Of a DNA stretch of 64,000 bases, positions 26,832 through 34,610 are shown piece after piece. The DNA comes from Candidatus Frackibacter sp. WG13 (GTDB taxonomy: Bacteria > Bacillota > Halanaerobiia > Halobacteroidales > Acetohalobiaceae), in the NCBI RefSeq assembly GCF_900114655.1, contig NZ_FOTT01000001.1, positions 68,973-132,972 on the forward strand, given 5' to 3'. Positions within the stretch are counted from its first letter, which is position 1, and each line of letters begins with the position of its first letter. The translations under genes were made by a program, and so were the position numbers. The notes beneath the pieces were generated by a model. It saw only the letters and a list, made by a program, of their open reading frames with translations, did no database searches and had not been told where the DNA came from.

Positions 26832-27311
26832 TTATAAGTTTTTATTCTTCCAACCCCCTTCTTCTAAGTCTAGCATCAACCTTATTTTATCTCTATCTCT
26901 ATCTGTATCTTCACTTTCAGTTAAAGCCACTATTTTATCCCACATATCTCCTAAATTATTAAAGGCTTGCTTTAATTCCTTTGGATCATCGCTTTCAACT
27001 ATAGCAATAATCTCAATCCCTTGATACTCAAATTCAAATTCAAATTTAGGTGCATGGCTTTTCTTCTTTGACTCAATTAATAAACCCTTAATTTTATACC
27101 AAACTTCTTTTCCAATCTCTTTTAAGATTCCACTCGTAACCGCACCTAATGAAAAACTGATAATTTTCGGCAGCCAATCAATTCCACCTAAATCAATAGT
27201 CTCTAATTTGTAGTTTTCATAGATTATGCTTAATTCTCGATCAATAGTCTCTTTAATTTCATCTAATTCTTTTCCTTTTAAATCTATTCTTTTCTTATTT
27301 ATTTTAATCAC
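26832..27311 (-). CDS. Unknown protein with central hydrophobic segment, EACC1-like layout
   Basis: 159 aa, not confidently recognised. A helical N-terminus (residues 10-45) leads to 'DWLPKIISFSLGAVTSGIL', a Gly/Ser-containing hydrophobic stretch, then a basic amphipathic helix and a beta hairpin 'PKFEFEFEYQGIEIIAIVES'. The order short domain, hydrophobic helix, beta strands, 'DDPKELKQAFNNL' recalls effector-associated constant component 1 (EACC1) of bacterial conflict systems; this is a resemblance from memory, not a match. The GTG at 27311 has a poor RBS spacing; ATA six nt after GAGGTG would be better placed, so the N-terminus is uncertain. It is 4 nt from the TIGR04086 gene upstream and 107 nt from the SNF2 gene downstream. 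Confidence 0.6.
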   Translation of the reverse strand: MIKINKKRIDLKGKELDEIKETIDRELSIIYENYKLETIDLGGIDWLPKIISFSLGAVTSGILKEIGKEVWYKIKGLLIESKKKSHAPKFEFEFEYQGIEIIAIVESDDPKELKQAFNNLGDMWDKIVALTESEDTDRDRDKIRLMLDLEEGGWKNKNL

Positions 27312-27315
27312 CTCT

Positions 27316-27717
27316 CTACTTACTTACAATATTTATACCAGACATGCCACCTATTACACCTGTGATTAAACCTATCATTGCCATAATTATAATACTAGTA
27401 TTAAATAAAGCGTCTAACCAAAGCATACTAATTATAAATATTAATAACATATGCCCAAACCCCACTATACTTCCATTTAACCAACCTTTCTTCTTTACGT
27501 TGCTTCCTGTCAAAATTGCTCCCATTAAGATTGAAATATAGTTAAAAATAATTAGCAATCTTTGAACCACAAGTTTATTAATATTAGTAAAAGTAATCAA
27601 GCAACCAATAATAATGCTCCCTGACAATAAGAGACTAAAACTAACCAATATTCCCCACGCAATAATTTTGAAATCTAACGATAAACTTTTCGCATCTGAC
27701 CCATAATTTTTAGACAT
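27316..27717 (-). CDS. TIGR04086/DUF3792 family membrane protein
   Basis: 133 aa with four predicted membrane helices (about residues 17-42, 52-68, 82-102, 106-128). 'ISILMGAILTGSNVKKKGWLNGSIVG' is the family hallmark, and the protein ends 'GVIGGMSGINI'. Members (YrzE-like) are common in spore-forming Firmicutes; function unknown. The RBS AGGAGGT lies in the 3' arm of a 16-bp inverted repeat (27724-27766), so translation may be gated. Likely cotranscribed with the 159-aa gene. Confidence 0.82.
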   Translation of the reverse strand: MSKNYGSDAKSLSLDFKIIAWGILVSFSLLLSGSIIIGCLITFTNINKLVVQRLLIIFNYISILMGAILTGSNVKKKGWLNGSIVGFGHMLLIFIISMLWLDALFNTSIIIMAMIGLITGVIGGMSGINIVSK

Positions 27718-27723
27718 AAAGAA

Positions 27724-27766
27724 ACCTCCTATAGAATAATGTTATTATAAATTATTCATAGGAGGT
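27724..27766 (-). promoter_or_regulatory. RBS-sequestering inverted repeat upstream of the TIGR04086 gene
   Basis: ACCTCCTATGAATAAT (27766-27751) is complementary to ATTATTCTATAGGAGGT (27740-27724) with one bulge and a 10-nt loop. The second arm contains the AGGAGGT ribosome binding site for the gene starting at 27717. There is no T run, so it is not a standard terminator for surE. Confidence 0.7.
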
Positions 27767-27795
27767 AAATTTATGTTCATTTTATTTAAATTATT

Positions 27796-28566
27796 CTAAA
27801 AAAGTTCCAATCCTTTTAATTCTAACTCTTTAATAGTATCAAAATCAGTTAGATTGAGTCGAATAGGTGTAATCGAAATTTGATTTTGGTTAATAGCTGT
27901 TACATCTGTTTGTTCATCATTACCTTCTTCGATTATATCTCCTGCTAACCAATAATACTCTTCTCCTCGAGGATCAATTCGTTGATCAAACATATTAGTA
28001 TAACTTCTATTTCCTAATTTAGTAACCTTCACTCCTTCTAATTGCTCTTTATCAAGAGGGGGAATATTAATATTCAACAGAACATCTGATCTTAAATCAT
28101 CTCGGTCTAAACTCTTTACTAACCCCCTCATAAATTCAGTTGCATACGAAAAGTTCCAATCTTCATAAGTTGCCAATGAAACAGCTATCGAGGGAATTCC
28201 TAATAATAGGCCTTCAAAAGCAGCTGAGACAGTTCCGGAATATAGAACATCACAGCCTAAATTAGGTCCTCGATTAATTCCTGAAATAACTAAATCTGGC
28301 TCATCATCTAAGATTGCTTCTACTCCTAACTTAACACAATCAGCAGGAGTGCCATCAACAGATAATACCTTTGAATTAATATCTTTATAATTCATTTCAG
28401 CCACACGTAAAGGCCTCCGCAAAGTAATAGCATGACCAGTAGCACTCTGCTCTCTATCAGGTGCTACTACTATTATTTCGTGTTCCTCGTCTTTTTCTAA
28501 AGCTTTAGTTAAGTGTTGGATTCCATCAGCATAGACTCCATCATCATTCGTTACCATAATCTTCAT
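27796..28566 (-). CDS. surE: 5'/3'-nucleotidase SurE (survival protein)
   Basis: 256 aa; dephosphorylates nucleoside monophosphates. 'MKIMVTNDDGVYADGIQHLTKAL' carries the metal-binding DD pair. 'PDREQSATGHAITL' (Ser/metal), 'DGTPADCVKLGVEAI' and 'LVISGINRGPNLGCDVLYSGTVSAAFEG' (Asn) complete the active site. Start ATG 28566, 9 nt after GGAGAG; ATG 28572 is closer to the RBS but adds only MV. The C-terminal tetramerisation arm ends 'LNLTDFDTIKELELKGLELF'. It is first of a probable series with the TIGR04086 gene. Confidence 0.95.
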   Translation of the reverse strand: MKIMVTNDDGVYADGIQHLTKALEKDEEHEIIVVAPDREQSATGHAITLRRPLRVAEMNYKDINSKVLSVDGTPADCVKLGVEAILDDEPDLVISGINRGPNLGCDVLYSGTVSAAFEGLLLGIPSIAVSLATYEDWNFSYATEFMRGLVKSLDRDDLRSDVLLNINIPPLDKEQLEGVKVTKLGNRSYTNMFDQRIDPRGEEYYWLAGDIIEEGNDEQTDVTAINQNQISITPIRLNLTDFDTIKELELKGLELF

Positions 28567-28675
28567 TACCATCTCTCTCCTTCTCTTATATTTTATATTA
28601 ACCTTTAAAATGAAGTATTAACTCGTTTAGATTAGCTTATCTATTCTAAAGATAAATAATGTAGTTTAATGATTC

Positions 28676-28704
28676 TTGACATCTTTATGAATATAAGTTA
28701 TACT
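28676..28704 (+). promoter_or_regulatory. Promoter of the tRNA pair
   Basis: Consensus TTGACA (28676-28681), a 17-nt spacer and TATACT (28699-28704), ending 14 nt before the tRNA-Pro 5' end. A strong stable-RNA promoter. Confidence 0.88.
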
Positions 28705-28718
28705 ACAAATTGTCGCTA

Positions 28719-28795
28719 CGGAGCGTGGCGCAGTTTGGTAGCGCACCTGGTTTGGGACCAGGGGGTCGAAGGTTCAAATCCTTTCGCTCCGACCA
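28719..28795 (+). tRNA. tRNA-Pro (anticodon TGG)
   Basis: 77 nt with encoded CCA. Acceptor CGGAGCG/CGCTCCG, D arm GCGC/GCGC, anticodon stem CCTGG/CCAGG with loop TTTGGGA (anticodon TGG), T arm GAAGG/CCTTT around TTCAAAT. The whole cloverleaf closes. First of two tandem tRNAs, 4 nt apart. Confidence 0.97.
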
Positions 28796-28799
28796 TTTT

Positions 28800-28876
28800 G
28801 GACCCATAGCTCAGTTGGTCAGAGCACTCGGCTCATAACCGAGTAGTCCTAGGTTCGAATCCTAGTGGGTCCACCA
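28800..28876 (+). tRNA. tRNA with CAT anticodon (probably Ile2, possibly elongator Met)
   Basis: 77 nt with encoded CCA: acceptor GGACCCA/TGGGTCC, D arm GCTC/GAGC, anticodon stem CTCGG/CCGAG with loop CTCATAA, T arm CTAGG/CCTAG. It is not an initiator, since position 1 pairs. The GGACC acceptor start and GGCTCATAACC anticodon arm resemble Bacillus tRNA-Ile2 (read by TilS-made lysidine) more than tRNA-Met, so Ile2 is favoured. Confidence 0.93.
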
Positions 28877-28914
28877 TTTATTTTAATGAAATTAACATAA
28901 CTTTAATTGCCATT

Positions 28915-28944
28915 AAAGCCTGACCTTAATCAGGCTTTTTTTAT
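28915..28944 (+). terminator. Terminator of the tRNA pair
   Basis: AAAGCCTGA/TCAGGCTTT stem with 6-nt loop, followed by TTTTATTTT. It overlaps the 3' side of the convergent CPBP gene and may serve it too. Confidence 0.9.
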
Positions 28945-28945
28945 T

Positions 28946-29689
28946 TTATATACTACTATTTTGCCATAATAGATAAATAATAATAACTACAATTAAATTC
29001 CAAGTAATATGTGCAATAATATTAGTATATAATGATTCACTTAACTCGTAAATAATAATCAAAGATAATCCACCTAAAAAAGTAGCTAAGAATGTCCATG
29101 GGTTTAAATGAGCTAACCCAAATATAACTGCTGCTAAAGAAGCTCCTTTAATTAATCCTAATCTACTTTTTAAATATTGGTATAATAGACCACGAAAAAA
29201 TATTTCCTCCGCAATAGGTCCAATAATAATTACTAAACTGCTATAAATGAAAAAGAACAAAAGACTTTCACTATTAATTAACTGAGTGACTATCGATTGA
29301 GAAGGGATGGTAACCTCCCACCACTTATCAACAAGCCTCTGTATTCCTAAGTTAGTTAAGATAATCATTATAAAGATGACTATCCCACCTATTAAACCAA
29401 AAATAATTATCTTCTTCCAGTCTGTTATTTTTAAGCCTAAATATTCTAAATTTAAATCATACTTATACATAACAATATATGAACTAGCACCTATAAGCGT
29501 AATAAATTGCAAAAAATTAACTAGAATAGGCTTATAAGTAAGGATCGATTCTCCTACTAGATTAAAATTCTGAACTACAAAGGTTAATATGGTTCCGAAT
29601 GTTATTGTAACAAATAAGGTGATTAGAATAATCAATAATAAGTCTTCACCATTCCAAAAGATTTGACCTTCATCAGTCTTCTTAACCAT
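28946..29689 (-). CDS. CPBP-family intramembrane glutamic protease
   Basis: 247 aa, about seven membrane helices. The four motifs are visible: 'AEEIFFRGLLYQYL' (EExxxR), 'AVIFGLAHLNPWTFLATFLGG' (FxxxH) and 'IIAHITWNLIVV' (HxxxN). These Rce1/Abi-type enzymes cleave within the membrane and in Firmicutes often act on bacteriocins, anti-sigma factors or peptides; the target here is unknown. No bacteriocin genes are near. Convergent to the tRNA pair. Confidence 0.88.
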   Translation of the reverse strand: MVKKTDEGQIFWNGEDLLLIILITLFVTITFGTILTFVVQNFNLVGESILTYKPILVNFLQFITLIGASSYIVMYKYDLNLEYLGLKITDWKKIIIFGLIGGIVIFIMIILTNLGIQRLVDKWWEVTIPSQSIVTQLINSESLLFFFIYSSLVIIIGPIAEEIFFRGLLYQYLKSRLGLIKGASLAAVIFGLAHLNPWTFLATFLGGLSLIIIYELSESLYTNIIAHITWNLIVVIIIYLLWQNSSI

Positions 29690-29791
29690 CGCCCTTCCTC
29701 CTACGCAGATATATTTAAAAAAGAAAAAGATATATCTACACCTAGACCAACAGTCTAAGCTTAAATATACCTTAACTTTAGAGTCTAAATC

Positions 29792-30637
29792 TTATTTCGA
29801 TTTCAGCGTAAACTCTTTTTCTATAACCTCACCATGTTTGCCAAATGGGCCCAAGACTCTATCCTCAGAAACAATTCTAATTCCAGCTGCATTAGATGTT
29901 AGTAATTTAAGTTTTTGGTCTGCATGCCAACTTTTGCTTTCCCCAGAATTTAATATCTTTTCGAATACTACCTTGCCATCTACAACTACCTTAACCCATG
30001 ATGCCTCTAAAGCCTCAATTGTAAAGTTTAAGTTATCTGCTAATAAATCTTTATCTTTAACTTTATTTTTATTTTTCTTCTTAATCTTTTCAGGTCTATT
30101 TATTTCATGTGACTCTTTACTTTCTTGATTTAGCTCTCTTCTAACTTTTGATGTAACCTTAACCTCTTTTAAACGTAATTTTTCTTTCTTAACTGACCCT
30201 TCTTGTATACCCCGAATCTTCTGAGTTATCCTAACTAAAAGATTACTTCTATATAATCCTATTCCCATCGTTAATAATATCACTACAATTAAAGTGGCAA
30301 TTACACCCTTTTTCCAATTTCTATGTAATAGATCTAATATATCTTCTAGTAGTGGATGTAATTCTTCTTTAGAATCTTCATCATTTACTCCTGGGTCTAT
30401 ATTCGAATTATTCTTTCTTTTATACTCAGCCAATATTTCCTGTCCATCAAGTCCGACATAATTAGCATACACTCGCAAAAATCCTTTTAAAAAAACCTCT
30501 TCTGAAATCACATCAAACTTTCCCTCTTCAATAGCCCTTAAGTATTTACTACGAATCTTAGTAGCTTGCTGTACATCTTCGATTTTAAGACCTTTCTTCA
30601 ACCGTGCTTGTCTTATTCTTTCCCCTACCTCCTCCAT
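29792..30637 (-). CDS. rodZ: RodZ-like helix-turn-helix membrane protein
   Basis: 281 aa. The N-terminal HTH_25-type domain 'VGERIRQARLKKGLKIEDVQQATKI' and 'LKGFLRVYANYVGLDGQEILAEYK' is followed by one membrane helix ('KKGVIATLIVVILLTMGIGLY', about residue 108-130), a charged Lys/Glu linker and a C-terminal DUF4115 beta domain ('ALEASWVKVVVDGKVVFEKILNSGESKSW'). RodZ anchors MreB and sets rod shape. Start ATG 30637. Neighbours in other Firmicutes (ftsK, pgsA) are not adjacent, so its role is assigned by domain order. Confidence 0.88.
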   Translation of the reverse strand: MEEVGERIRQARLKKGLKIEDVQQATKIRSKYLRAIEEGKFDVISEEVFLKGFLRVYANYVGLDGQEILAEYKRKNNSNIDPGVNDEDSKEELHPLLEDILDLLHRNWKKGVIATLIVVILLTMGIGLYRSNLLVRITQKIRGIQEGSVKKEKLRLKEVKVTSKVRRELNQESKESHEINRPEKIKKKNKNKVKDKDLLADNLNFTIEALEASWVKVVVDGKVVFEKILNSGESKSWHADQKLKLLTSNAAGIRIVSEDRVLGPFGKHGEVIEKEFTLKSK

Positions 30638-30752
30638 TGGCTTTGTCCTCCTTTGATGTTATTATATTATCATGATAAGTACTGTAACTATTTTTATTAA
30701 TTAAAGTAGTATGCAAATGTTATGACAATTTCTAGCACAGCATTATCTCTTT

Positions 30753-31532
30753 TTAGATAAAATTAAGCGTTAAAATCAAAAGGCCTAATCCCCAAACATA
30801 ATAAGCAAAATAATTAAGACGATTCTCTTCTAACACTTTCAATAAAAACTTAATAGCTAAAAATCCAATACCAATTGCAGTTAATGTTCCTGTTAACAGA
30901 GCTAAATAATTAACATTAATTACTCCTGCCTGAATAACATCTAAGACTTCTAATAAATTTGCCCCCAATACAGCCGGAATAAAGATTAAAAATGAGAATC
31001 TGGCCGCTGAGTCTCTATTCATTCCTAATAGTAAACCAGCTACAATAGTAGTCCCTGAACGAGAGACCCCAGGAGTAATTGCTAGACCTTGAGCAATGCC
31101 AATCAATATTGCCTGCATCCAACTTAAATCTGACATATTCTTATTAAAACTAATATTTATATTTTCCACTAACCAAAGTAAAACCCCAGTTACTAATAAT
31201 GCAATAGCTACAGCTGTAATTGAACCAAATAACTCTTCAAAGAGGTCTTTAAAGCCAAAACCAATTAAAGCAGTAGGTATAGACGCAATAAGAATCAATA
31301 ATCGCTCTTTATTATGTTGAGGGTCAAAATTTAATAGCCTCTTAAGGTCATCCCAATAAAAGCTAACCACCACTATTAAAGTCCCTAAATGAAAAAATAC
31401 ATTATAAATTAATTGCGGTTCTGTAATTCCTAATAACCTCTGGAAAATGACTAAATGACCTGAACTGCTAATAGGTAAAAATTCCGTAATCCCTTGGACT
31501 ACTCCCAGAATAATACTTTCTAATATAGACAT
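30753..31532 (-). CDS. uppP: Undecaprenyl-diphosphatase (bacitracin resistance)
   Basis: 259 aa, eight or so membrane helices. 'VVQGITEFLPISSSGHLVI' (E-rich and PxSSSxH motifs) and 'LAITPGVSRSGTTIVAGLLLGM' (PGxSRSG) are the two active-site motifs of the BacA family. It recycles the C55 lipid carrier for cell-wall synthesis. Start ATG 31532; a GTG at 31544 lies on the AAAGGG RBS. Adjacent to rodZ, both serving the envelope. Confidence 0.94.
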   Translation of the reverse strand: MSILESIILGVVQGITEFLPISSSGHLVIFQRLLGITEPQLIYNVFFHLGTLIVVVSFYWDDLKRLLNFDPQHNKERLLILIASIPTALIGFGFKDLFEELFGSITAVAIALLVTGVLLWLVENINISFNKNMSDLSWMQAILIGIAQGLAITPGVSRSGTTIVAGLLLGMNRDSAARFSFLIFIPAVLGANLLEVLDVIQAGVINVNYLALLTGTLTAIGIGFLAIKFLLKVLEENRLNYFAYYVWGLGLLILTLNFI

Positions 31533-31670
31533 TAAAATATTCACACCCTTTAATTAAAGAGTTAATTATTTATATTTTATCATATTCAAAATAAACATTT
31601 TAATAACCTTCACTTAATAGTTATTCTATATAACAACTTATATCCCCTTCAATAAGTAAGATTATTCACA

Positions 31671-31724
31671 AAAAAATACCTATATCCCTAAGATTAATAA
31701 GTATCTCTTAGTAATATAGGTATT
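31671..31724 (-). terminator. Terminator of the ZIP transporter gene
   Basis: AATACCTATAT (31675-31685) pairs with ATATAGGTATT (31714-31724), with an inner CTAAGA/TCTTAG helix. The minus strand continues TTTTTTTTGTG. It lies between ZIP and uppP. Confidence 0.8.
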
Positions 31725-31748
31725 ATCCTTTTATTATATGTCAACTGC

Positions 31749-31786
31749 TCCACCTAAATGCAATATTTAGATGGGGTTTTTTGATT
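31749..31786 (+). terminator. Orphan plus-strand terminator-like hairpin
   Basis: CCACCTAAAT/ATTTAGATGG (one mismatch, loop GCAAT) followed on the plus strand by GGTTTTTTG. No plus-strand gene precedes it, so it may close a small RNA or be an insertion-sequence relic. Confidence 0.5.
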
Positions 31787-31821
31787 ATTTTAAATAAATA
31801 TTTTTCTAATATATATAGCTT

Positions 31822-32604
31822 CTACCCTAGAGTATTATCTAAAAACATCATAATCACAAATCCTAATAATAAAGCGTGAGTAGAAAGTTTAGATGCCATA
31901 TTATCTTTTTGACTTTCAGGAATGATCTCATGACTAATTACAAATAGCATAGACCCTGCTGCAAAAGCCAATGCTAAAGGCAAGATAGATGCTGTAATCT
32001 GTACTAAACTTACTCCTAACAAGCCTCCTATCGGCTCTACCAAGCCTGTCATCAATGCAATTAAAAACGATTTCCATGGTGGTAATCCTTCCCTCACAAA
32101 AGGTAACGCTACAGCTAAGCCTTCCGGTAAGTTCTGCAAACCTATTGCTATCGCTATAGTCAAACCATTTAAAATATCACCATTCCCAAAACCAACTCCT
32201 ACTGCTAACCCTTCAGGAAAGTTATGTAGAGTTATAGCAAACGCAAACAACCAAATCTTTCTTAAATTAGAATTTTGGTCTGTAGAGTTGTTCAGTAAAT
32301 TTGTATCATCGAAGAAATGGTCAATAAGGTCCAAAAATATTCCTCCTAGCAAAATACCAAGCAAGGTGATGGCAGCACCCTTAACTCCACCTCCACCATA
32401 CTCAATAGCCGGAATTATTAAACTAAATGAAGTTGCAGCTAACATAATCCCCGCAGCAAATCCTAAGAGTATATTTAATAGTTTCTTACTAATATTTCTA
32501 GTGAATAGAATAGGCATCGCTCCTACTCCAGTTGCTAACCCAGCCGCTAAGCTAGTTAACAAACCTATTACTACTAAGTTATAATTTTCTAAGTAATTTA
32601 TCAA
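31822..32604 (-). CDS. ZIP-family divalent metal transporter
   Basis: 260 aa, eight membrane segments. The two metal-site helices are 'TLHNFPEGLAVGVGFGNG' and 'IGLQNLPEGLAVALPF', with 'SHEIIPESQ' later; all are ZupT/ZIP signatures. It imports Zn2+ or other divalent metals such as Fe2+ or Mn2+. TTG start at 32604 beside GGGGAGGAAG, since no ATG occurs before residue 29. A short acidic loop (DDTNLLNNSTDQNSNLRK) replaces the usual His-rich loop. Monocistronic with its own terminator. Confidence 0.9.
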   Translation of the reverse strand: MINYLENYNLVVIGLLTSLAAGLATGVGAMPILFTRNISKKLLNILLGFAAGIMLAATSFSLIIPAIEYGGGGVKGAAITLLGILLGGIFLDLIDHFFDDTNLLNNSTDQNSNLRKIWLFAFAITLHNFPEGLAVGVGFGNGDILNGLTIAIAIGLQNLPEGLAVALPFVREGLPPWKSFLIALMTGLVEPIGGLLGVSLVQITASILPLALAFAAGSMLFVISHEIIPESQKDNMASKLSTHALLLGFVIMMFLDNTLG

Positions 32605-32722
32605 CTTCCTCCCCCCTTAAACTATTCTTTCTTCCACTTTATTATATTCCTAGTTAAATCATAGGTGAGAGGATATTTTTACATTAATTACTTAAAATTA
32701 ACTTTTCATAATCTTTTTATTG

Positions 32723-33262
32723 TTAACCATCTATAATCTTATCTATTATACTCAAATAGTCTAATAATGCTAGCCCTTTAGCACTTAATTTATATCTCCC
32801 TTTAGCTATTTCATCATATGGAATGCTCTTTCTTCCACCTTGTTTCTTATTCTTCATATATTGAGCCAATAACTCAAATGGAAGATAATAGGTTTCATCC
32901 AAACTCTTAAATCTAACCAATAAAAAAGCAATAGCACCACACTGGTGCTGAGATTTTAAATATTGATATTGATGTTCTTTTATATTTTTAAGATCAAACC
33001 GTGTTTCTACATTAGTCTCCTTTGCATCAAAGACTATACTTCTACCTTCATAAGTCCCAATATAGTCAACTGTCGATTTCTTCTCATAAAATGCACTAGT
33101 GATCTTGCCAGTTCTTTGATCTAAATTTAGTACTTTTACTGGAATAGGAATCTTTTGAACCATTGCTATCCCATGTGAATTATAATATTGATTAGTAGTC
33201 TCTAATTCAACTTCTAATTGTTTTCCTCGATTAGCATAAGAAGTTCGCCTATAACTTACCAT
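32723..33262 (-). CDS. recU: Holliday junction resolvase RecU
   Basis: 179 aa. 'KKSTVDYIGTYEGRSIVFDAKET' contains the catalytic Asp/Glu-x-Lys of this PD-(D/E)xK resolvase. 'FDLKNIKEHQYQYLKSQHQCGAIAFLLVRF' and 'YYLPFELLAQYM' match RecU through its length. The stalk region 'AMVQKIPIPVKVL' is present. Only Firmicutes and mollicutes use RecU in place of RuvC. It is 4 nt from the downstream sigma-factor stop, so the pair is probably cotranscribed in the order sigma, recU; no penicillin-binding protein gene follows as in Bacillus. Confidence 0.93.
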   Translation of the reverse strand: MVSYRRTSYANRGKQLEVELETTNQYYNSHGIAMVQKIPIPVKVLNLDQRTGKITSAFYEKKSTVDYIGTYEGRSIVFDAKETNVETRFDLKNIKEHQYQYLKSQHQCGAIAFLLVRFKSLDETYYLPFELLAQYMKNKKQGGRKSIPYDEIAKGRYKLSAKGLALLDYLSIIDKIIDG

Positions 33263-33266
33263 TGTA

Positions 33267-34091
33267 TCACCTCAAATAGCCTTCTAACTGTTTAATACGA
33301 GTAGGATGTTTTAATCTGTTAAGAGCCTTAATTTGAATCTGTCTTATTCTTTCTCTGGTTACTCCAAATTCTTGTCCTACTTCCTTTAAGGTTCTTGGTC
33401 TACTATCTTTTAATCCAAACCTCAATCTAATAACTTCAGCTTCTCGATCAGATAATTGAGTCAATAGTTCCTCTAAGTCTTCTTTTAACAACTGTTGACT
33501 AGTCCCCTCTACAGGGTCATCAACCTCATTACTAGCAACTAATTCTCCTAACTCAGTATTTTCGTCATCACCTACTAATTGATTCAAAGAAGCAAGATTT
33601 TGGTCAGTAACTATCTGCAAGACTTCTTTTATTTTTTCTAACGAAATATCCGTTTCAGCAGATATCTCTTCTGCCTTTGGTTCTCGTCCTAATTCATTCT
33701 GTAATTTACCTTTAATCTTAAATATCTTATTGGTCTTTTGCCAGACATGAACCGGAATACGAATGGTCTTACCTTGGTTTGCTATCGCCCTAGTAACTCG
33801 TTGCTTAATCCACCAAGAAGCATACGTACTAAAACGATACCCTTTATCAGGATCAAACTTTTCTACCGCTGTAATCAAACCGATATTCCCTTCTTGTATT
33901 AAATCCTGCAAATCCAAACCTTTACCTTGATACTTATTAGCAATACTTACAACCAAACGCAAATTATGTTCTATTAACTTATCCTTAGCCTCTGAATCCC
34001 CAGCCTTAGCTTTTTTAGCTAAAACAACTTCTTCCTCTTTTGAAAGAATATCATGTGAAATATCTTGATAATATTGACTGATAGAGCTAAT
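33267..34091 (-). CDS. Group 2 sigma-70 family sigma factor, apparent ATT start codon
   Basis: 274 aa if begun at ATT 34091-34089. Regions 1.2 ('[30 protein letters not shown]'), 2 ('[30 protein letters not shown]', '[19 protein letters not shown]'), 3 and 4 ('[23 protein letters not shown]') are complete. An in-frame TAG sits 15 nt before ATT; AGGAGG is 8 nt before ATT; the next ATG, GTG or TTG (TTG 33962) would remove region 1.2. ATT is therefore the only fitting start. It lacks region 1.1, so it is an RpoD-like alternative factor. Followed by recU after 4 nt. Confidence 0.85.
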   Translation of the reverse strand: MSSISQYYQDISHDILSKEEEVVLAKKAKAGDSEAKDKLIEHNLRLVVSIANKYQGKGLDLQDLIQEGNIGLITAVEKFDPDKGYRFSTYASWWIKQRVTRAIANQGKTIRIPVHVWQKTNKIFKIKGKLQNELGREPKAEEISAETDISLEKIKEVLQIVTDQNLASLNQLVGDDENTELGELVASNEVDDPVEGTSQQLLKEDLEELLTQLSDREAEVIRLRFGLKDSRPRTLKEVGQEFGVTRERIRQIQIKALNRLKHPTRIKQLEGYLR

Positions 34092-34348
34092 CTTTTTTCC
34101 CTCCTAACTTCAATATATAAATTATGATTTTCTTCACTACCTTATACAGAATTAAATCATAAAATTTTAAAGGTCAGTAACCTCATCACACTTATTTCCT
34201 TTCTTTAAGTAGACTTCTCATTCCTGCCTAATCGATTAAATTTAAAGAAATCTTCTAAATTTATATAAGAAAAATTATAAATAATAAAAATAATTGTATA
34301 TTATTACTATTATATTTACAGAATAAGTAATAAAGGAGTTGATTTAAT

Positions 34349-34561
34349 ATGAACACCCTCGATAGATTAGCACTCATTTTAGTAATTATTGGTGCTCTAA
34401 ATTGGGGAGCAATTGGATTATTTCAATATGACCTAGTTGCTGCTTTATTTGGTGGACAAACTTCTGTCCTTAGTAGAACAATCTATTCTTTAGTGGGCTT
34501 AGCCGGTCTTTATTCTATTATCCTCCTCTTCAAAGATGAAACAGTAGAAGAGAATAATTAA
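34349..34561 (+). CDS. DUF378 small membrane protein
   Basis: 70 aa, ATG 34349 after AAAGGAGTTGATTTAAT. 'LDRLALILVIIGALNWGAIGLFQYDLVAALFGG' and 'LSRTIYSLVGLAGLYSIILLF' are the two helices of the DUF378/YuzA family. Function unknown; common in Firmicutes, sometimes linked to stress. Monocistronic, divergent from the sigma-factor gene. The 250-nt gap between them shows only AT-rich sequence. Confidence 0.88.
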   Translation: MNTLDRLALILVIIGALNWGAIGLFQYDLVAALFGGQTSVLSRTIYSLVGLAGLYSIILLFKDETVEENN

Positions 34562-34573
34562 AGTATTAACAAT

Positions 34574-34607
34574 AAAAAATCAGCTGCTTATAAGCAGCTG
34601 ATTTTTT
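34574..34607. terminator. Bidirectional terminator, DUF378 / nucleoside ABC operon
   Basis: A perfect palindrome with 15-bp arms centred at 34590/34591 (AAATCAGCTGCTTA and its complement), with A and T tracts on both sides. It closes two convergent units. Confidence 0.9.
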
Positions 34608-34610
34608 ACT

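Noticed and set aside
28800-28876. Initiator tRNA-Met
   Set aside because: The first base pair G-C is intact and the anticodon stem lacks three consecutive G-C pairs, so it is not an initiator.
33267-33962. Sigma factor starting at TTG 33962
   Set aside because: This start would remove region 1.2, conserved upstream in the same frame, and has no ribosome binding site, while ATT 34091 has AGGAGG at 8 nt.
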